Source of the DNA: Melampsora larici-populina 98AG31
Lineage: Eukaryota > Basidiomycota > Pucciniomycetes > Pucciniales > Melampsoraceae
Direction: 5' to 3'
Length of the DNA: 60,164 nucleotides
Assembly (NCBI RefSeq): GCF_000204055.1
Contig: NW_006768821.1
Coordinates: 451,055-511,218 of the forward strand
In this document: one piece after another, positions 55,361-60,164 of the stretch
Position numbering within the stretch: the stretch's first letter is position 1
How the letters are laid out: each line of letters opens with the position of its first letter
The notes under the pieces: generated by a model
Seen by the model: only the letters and a program-made list of their open reading frames with translations
Told to the model about the DNA's origin: nothing
Database searches by the model: none
Position numbers and translations under genes: made by a program

Positions 55361-55559
55361 AATGAAGCCGTGCTATTACTTTGTGAGAAAGTTGAGCGTG
55401 ACGTTAAGGCTACAGTGATCTCAGTCGAGTATCAACTGGGAGACGGGCTGACCAGTAAAAGGCGGAAGATCAGCCCTTGAACTATAGTTGAGTCTGAGCA
55501 CATGTGGGTGTATTGAGTAGATCACCAAATGAAACTTTAAATTTCCAAGCATACATAGT

Positions 55560-55740
55560 TTGCTCACGGTGGCTACAGGAGTGGGGGCTTCTCTAGGCTC
55601 ACGGCTATAACCCCCGTGAGGAAGGGGAAAGAGAAGCCCTCCTTTGGGGCTCTTTGTTATCACCCCGGAGGGTCGGGCATATCCCGGTGATAGACGTCTG
55701 TCACCGGTAGCCTGCCCCTTCGGGGCATACCCCCACACCA
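55560..55740. other. cluster of stable hairpins at the 3' end of the retroelement
   Basis: Consecutive palindromes: GGGGCTTCTCT...AGAGAAGCCC enclosing CTCACGG...CCCGTGAG, then TATCACCCCGG...CCCGGTGATA, then TGCCCC-TTC-GGGGCA. The set is GC-rich in an AT-rich setting. It may be a structured 3' end or a recombination site of the retroelement. Confidence 0.5.
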
Positions 55741-55849
55741 CCAGTAGTAGATTATATTCGTGTAACGATATTACTTAAATATTAAATACTTAAATCTTAA
55801 ATTTCATTTTCTATATATAGTTCTTTTCATTTCGATCTTGCCGATTGGT

Positions 55850-56002
55850 TCCTTAGAGATATCGGGACTGATTATAATCCCTCTATCCTTCGGAACCAGG
55901 TATAGTCATTACTTTCTTATTTCTTTCTTTTCTTTTATTATTACTATTGTTATCCTTAGAGATATCGGGACTGATTATAATCCCTCTATCCTTCGGAACC
56001 AG
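55850..56002. repeat. two exact 50-bp repeats, each an imperfect palindrome
   Basis: Copies at 55850-55899 and 55953-56002 are identical over TCCTTAGAGATATCGGGACT and the following 30 bases. Each has GGTTCC (first copy, partly outside) or TCC at the start and GGAACC at the end, with an inner GGGA...TCCC. In Ngaro-type elements, 3' split direct repeats are the recombination sites; that these are those repeats is an inference. Confidence 0.6.
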
Positions 56003-57410
56003 ACGTGTTCTCGATTGGATTTGAAATCAAAATCAGGTCTCTTGGGTTCTAGAAACCCTTCACTGTGCCTCACAGTGTCCCGCTCGACGTGTCTAGTGAA
56101 GGTTCCTCCCGAACCTTACACTTTTTTTTTCTCAAACCCAAGAAAAAAAATCAATTGAAAATTTTTTTTACACCAACTAAAACTCAACTCAATAGGAGGG
56201 TAGACCCTTCCTTGGTACGTGCTATCATCTGAGAATTGATAGTTTGTAATCTGAGTCTTTCCACACTCTCACCAGACTCATCCCCTGAGAAGTAGTGGAT
56301 CAGGAGGTTTTTTAATTGGATGAAACATAGCGGTGTGTTATCTTGTTGGAGCGAGATCCTTTCACTGCCTTCAAAAGTTGTTGCATGAACAACTGCAGCG
56401 GAACGGCATCCATAACGTTTCACATTGCTTCGTGATGTGAACGCACTTCGGCTGCAACGGAAAACACTGTCTCAGTAACGATCATCATCCGGTCCACCGC
56501 GGAACCCTGTATTCTTCCACTACCAGTCGAGTCGAGGAGAGATGTAAAATCGACTGGTAGTGGATTTTGCGTGTTCTCAACTGTTCTCAGATAACACTTG
56601 AGAACGGACCCCGATACAGGCTCACACTTGGCCAAGATTTTTTTCAAAATCTTGACCCGAACTTGACCAAATCCGGCTTAAGAAATCTGGTGAGAAACCA
56701 TACGGGCCAGTCCCTTTTAGCGACCACCAGGCGTGCTTTAGGCGTGCTGAGCCCCTTGTAACCATCAGGATCTTGTCAATCATGTGTAACCTCTCGATTC
56801 AAGATAGTCCTACTTTTCATTTGTAAATAAGAAGATAAACGATGGACTGACAAGTATGTTCATTTCAAGATGCTTAATGTATTGACAAATCCGTGATGTT
56901 TAAGATGAGGAACATCTTGATATTTTACAATCTTGTGTCCTTGACTACCTACCTATGTGCAGAATGAAAGTTTCCTTTCCAACTTGAACATTTGCATCCT
57001 ATACATATACTTTTTTGTATAAAAAACCAAAAATCTTCTCGAGAATCAAATGATAATAAAGACAAATAGTGGTTTGTTTTGTCTTGCACTCCACTCAGAA
57101 TGAACAACAAGAAGAATTGTTGTGACTTGAAAGTTATGGGATTGAAATAAAAAAAGGTTTTCCAATCGTAATGAAAAACTGGATGTAATGACTTGAAAGT
57201 TATACGATTAAAATGAAAGAAAACAAGATTATTTGTTGAAACTTTTACATTCGACAGGGAAAACAAGGCGTTGAATAACGAGTCATAGTTTGCTTCTCTC
57301 TCAGTAATGTGATCATTAGCGGTGAAACGGCAAATATTATTTATAGAGTTCCAAAAACTGAAACTGAAAACATGCAAAAAGATCATAAATCGTGATCAGA
57401 TACCCATTGC
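56003..57410. other. intergenic region with a possible gene relic
   Basis: On the minus strand, 56647-56420 and on to about 56340 reads as one frame broken by TGA at 56420 (SLLDSTGSGRIQGSAVDRM then MDAVPLQLFMQQLL). It looks like an old transposon or gene fragment without a recognised domain. Elsewhere the sequence is AT-rich and holds the 3' flank of the gene ending at 57411. Confidence 0.35.
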
Positions 57411-59985
57411 TCAGTCACTATCATCTCCATTCTCCCCTATGCGGGCTTCTTCCGTCTCAGAAGACATCCTCCGCTTCTTGTTCTTCACCCGATACTTGTC
57501 AAGAATGAAGCCCTCAATCGGGATGAGGGAGATGGGGTTCAAAAGCATGTCAATGTTTACTCTTCGAGCCATTTCTTCCGTGAGACCAGAATTGGGTTTA
57601 GTGATCCAAGATCTGTAGAGGCAGTCGGATGGTTCGTATTGTAAGTTGAAACCTTCGTCTCGCAGTCGATCTTCACAATTTGACCACGGCCAACGCCCTT
57701 GCGGCTTCTTAGTAACTTTTTCTGCAAAAAGGTACAGTGAGCCATTGTAACATAAGCACCAATAATGTTCTAATACATACGCATTATCTGGTTCAAACTG
57801 TCCTTCAACTTATCCTTTTCCACTGTTGGACCTCCTGGAAGTAGGTTGTAAAGTAGAAGACTGTTATTGTTCACGTCAGAAAAAGATACAAGATAGAATT
57901 ATGGGACTCACTTGCTCTCTTAGGCCGTACAAGGCCTGCGATTGTCTTACCTGTAACATACGCTTGCATTTTTGAGGTAGTGCTTTCATGCTTTGCAGAC
58001 GAACCGAGGTCATAGTCAGCCCAATCCCACAGACCAGGTGTAGTGGCCATGAATTGAAAGCAATGTGTTGAAAGGTGAGTCGACACCGCTGTGATGGTGA
58101 ATTGGACCGGATGAATGCGAGACATGTGGTTTGCCTACAAGCCACCAAATCAGCATGCTTATTAATGAAGTGATGCATGAAAAGGACAGAGAAATAAGGG
58201 GATACATACCTTCTTGATAAAATCGGATACAAAATCTTCGCAGTGAATTCTTGAGCGCTCTAAGTCGCGTCCCCTTGTCCGCAAGCCAGCCTGACGAGTA
58301 ACTTCATCGTTGGATCCACGAACCACTGTGACTAGGCCCTTTTGAATGGGTCTATTGTCTGGTATCTCTACATGATCGAGACCATAATTATCGAGACCTT
58401 CATCGACGTTGTCTGATGTGTCAATATCACAATCCTTGGGAATCAACGCCTCCTTCTCGTCCTGTGATAAGGTGGCCCAGAGCTCCTTCACCAGTTGCAC
58501 AGCTACGTTATTTGTTGCTCCGCCGTCTGTGAATATTGATATGTCTCAATTTAAAATCTTCACAAACATCTAGGAATGATACCACTTCTACTCACTGTTC
58601 CGGTAGATCTCCCTCACTTGCTGAGTCCCCTTGAAGTAATCGTAAGCCCTTGAAGCTCGGAGATACGTCCATTTTCCACTGTGAGGAAGAGAAATTGAGA
58701 TGAATACGGAATCAAATATGTAGATAATCAAGATGATCGGATCTCACACTTCCGTTGCCGCAACATCTTGTGATATTCCAAGATGTATGCACAAGATCGC
58801 GAGAAGCTTCTCGGAGGAGTAATGGAAGTTGCGGAGGATTTCTTTTTTGGCTTTCGACAATCCGCCTTTCTTTGTACCGTCTCCTCGGCTATGCTTGTCG
58901 GCCATCCTTCTAAGCTCTGCAGCATTAAATTTATTATACAATTGATCAACTGTAAATTGTTCTGGGAGTTTTACATCATCAGGTAAACGGAACGATGGTG
59001 CTAGAAACTCATCAATGGTGGCCTTCGAGGTCTTGGTGGCTGTTGTGGTGGCTGTTGTCGAGTCTCCTACGTGTGTAGGTTGCTTTTCTGTTGGTTTTTC
59101 CTTAGCATTCTTACTTTGGGTCGATTTTTTCACTCGCGATGATGCCTTCTTTGTTGTTTGTGAAGTTTGATTTAATTGTACAGGTGGCATTGATGGCATT
59201 GGTAGGGTAGGTCTTACTTGCTGTGCGAGAGATGGCTGTTGGAAGCATGAGTTCGATGAATCTGTTTCAGTTGATGCGCAATTGGTTAGAGAATTGAGGT
59301 TGATAGTTATAGGTGCACGTTGAGGTCTTGGAACTGTAATCTGATGATGAGTTTGGTTGGGATTTGATGTTTGATTATCTTGGTAATTACTTGTATCAAT
59401 CAGATGATCTCGGTTAACGGTTGAAAGGCTAGTTTGATTGATATCAATACGGCTATGTAACTGTCGAGCAGGATCAATAATAGGATGTAGATTGCTATTA
59501 AGATGGTTATTTTGATTGAGACTGATTGTTTGACGTGGATTCGTGTAAATAGGAATACATTGATCAAGATCAATGGGATTGGTATCGAGTTGATTGAGAT
59601 TATGATTCTGATTATGATGCATAGTTGGATTTGAATGATTAGCAGGACCATTTGTATTAAATGAATGATTAAAAGGGCCTTGATTAATGCCAAATTGATT
59701 GTTAAGACTATTATTGATAAGTCCGTTTGGAGTGAGATTGGTTTGATGCAATTGTGAAGCTGGAAGGTGGTCATTTTGAGCAAACATCAGGCTGTTAGTA
59801 TCTGTAGACCGTGTTTCAAACATATTCTGGAAATCAGTGTTGCCAGTTTCTGAATTTGATTGACTATAGTCCATTGAAGATTGAAGCTTGGTCTTCTTGG
59901 ATTGGAAATCTTCTTCTTGCAAGATGCTGGTAGAGTTGTGGACGCGTAAATATGATGATTGTATGCGGGTGATATAGTAATGCAC
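57411..59985 (-). CDS. six-exon hypothetical protein, rust-type repeated family
   Basis: Minus-strand exons 59985-58748, 58678-58596, 58526-58210, 58134-57912, 57834-57781 and 57721-57411 splice in phase to 741 residues (704 if the ATG at 59874 is used, which looks the better start). Residues 40-330 are Asn/Gln/Thr/Pro-rich, then there is a basic stretch (KKASSRVKKSTQSKNAKEKP). A conserved-looking helical part follows: LPEQFTVDQLYNKFNAAELR, LSKAKKEILRNFHYSSEKLL. The C-terminal half has GKWTYLRASRAYDYFKG, ELWATLSQDEKEALIP, a CEDF segment, WDWADYDLGSS and GRWPWSNCEDRLR. I know no function. The layout recalls repeated hypothetical families in rust genomes that lie beside DNA transposons. The frame is intact. 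Confidence 0.7.
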
Positions 59986-60164
59986 CCCACAGGCTCAGAT
60001 GACTAAGGTTTTACTACTAGTTTAAAGCATTAGTACGTGGCGTTAGCAAGAATTGGCGCAATAAGGGTGGCAAAAAAAATGGCAAAAACTCAGTTATTAT
60101 TGCAATAATGGTGGTAATAACATGGCAAAAACTCAGTACGAGTAAAATCTAGAGTAAAATGTAG
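59986..60164. other. right edge: 5' flank with a short direct repeat
   Basis: GGCAAAAACTCAGT occurs twice (about 60079 and 60123), separated by a GCAATAATGGTGGTAATAAC stretch. No gene is supported. Confidence 0.4.

Larger units (their letters stand above)
48400..56005 (+). mobile_element. Ngaro/DIRS-type tyrosine-recombinase retrotransposon, broken
   Basis: In order: a charged 5' ORF, a Gag-like ORF, RT with RNase H, and a tyrosine recombinase, all on plus. The recombinase in place of an integrase defines the DIRS order. No methyltransferase domain is seen between RNase H and recombinase, which points to Ngaro-like rather than classical DIRS. The RT is split by a MITE and has an in-frame TAG. 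The 3' part holds stacked hairpins and two 50-bp repeats. The outer limits are approximate. Confidence 0.8.

Noticed and set aside
55850..56002. 50-bp repeats considered as tRNA genes because of the closed stem and terminal CCA
   Set aside because: Too short, without T-arm or D-arm consensus; a palindromic retroelement repeat is more likely.

Overview
The window looks like a transposon-rich stretch of a basidiomycete genome, most likely a rust fungus (Pucciniales). The reasons are: genes cut by many short GT-AG introns (50-100 nt), moderate AT richness, a fungal NOG1, a DUF6589-family gene, Tnp2-like and other repeated hypothetical families of the kind I associate with rusts, and a dense patchwork of DNA transposons, a LINE and a tyrosine-recombinase retroelement. 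A 100-N assembly gap lies at 41587-41686. The organism call is inference from gene content. All exon models were read by eye; each complete model was checked for splice sites and reading phase.

Layout, left to right. 1-3496: a Tnp2-like transposase fragment running off the left edge (minus) and a five-exon companion-type gene (minus). 5131-7139: an intact 13-exon epoxide hydrolase with 8-nt and 13-nt microexons. 7640-8640: degenerate repeats and a 170-bp MITE. 9032-10205: a four-exon gene, possibly Gag1-clamp-like (minus). 10206-14715: no gene supported. 14716-17296: an intact seven-exon NOG1 GTPase. 17846-24569: a LINE delimited by a 13-bp target-site duplication, its ORF1 split by an 815-bp foldback element with CACTA termini. 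25139-27089: a decayed lipase-like gene of the Candida antarctica lipase B type. 28829-35974: a 7.1-kb element with imperfect inverted repeats of about 120 bp and a 7-9 bp target-site duplication, carrying convergent RecQ-like helicase and DUF6589 genes, both with intact reading frames. 37682-39113: an inverted-repeat element and the first copy of a 623-bp CACTG-ended MITE. 39467-40171: a small spliced ORF. 41991-42663: a TA-flanked MITE with 100-bp inverted repeats. 43227-48312: a 5.1-kb Tc1/mariner-type element with a dead transposase and a decayed second gene. About 48400-56000: a Ngaro/DIRS-type retroelement, its RT broken by the second copy of the 623-bp MITE. 57411-59985: an intact six-exon hypothetical gene (minus).

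The cellular core genes are NOG1 (60S ribosome assembly), the epoxide hydrolase and perhaps the gene at 9032-10205. Nearly everything else is mobile DNA. Several decayed copies carry point mutations that fit C-to-T change in a TCG context, which suggests RIP-like or CpG-methylation decay. The candidate for an undescribed system is the RecQ/DUF6589 unit: its boundaries, duplicated target and two open genes point to a self-contained two-gene DNA transposon.
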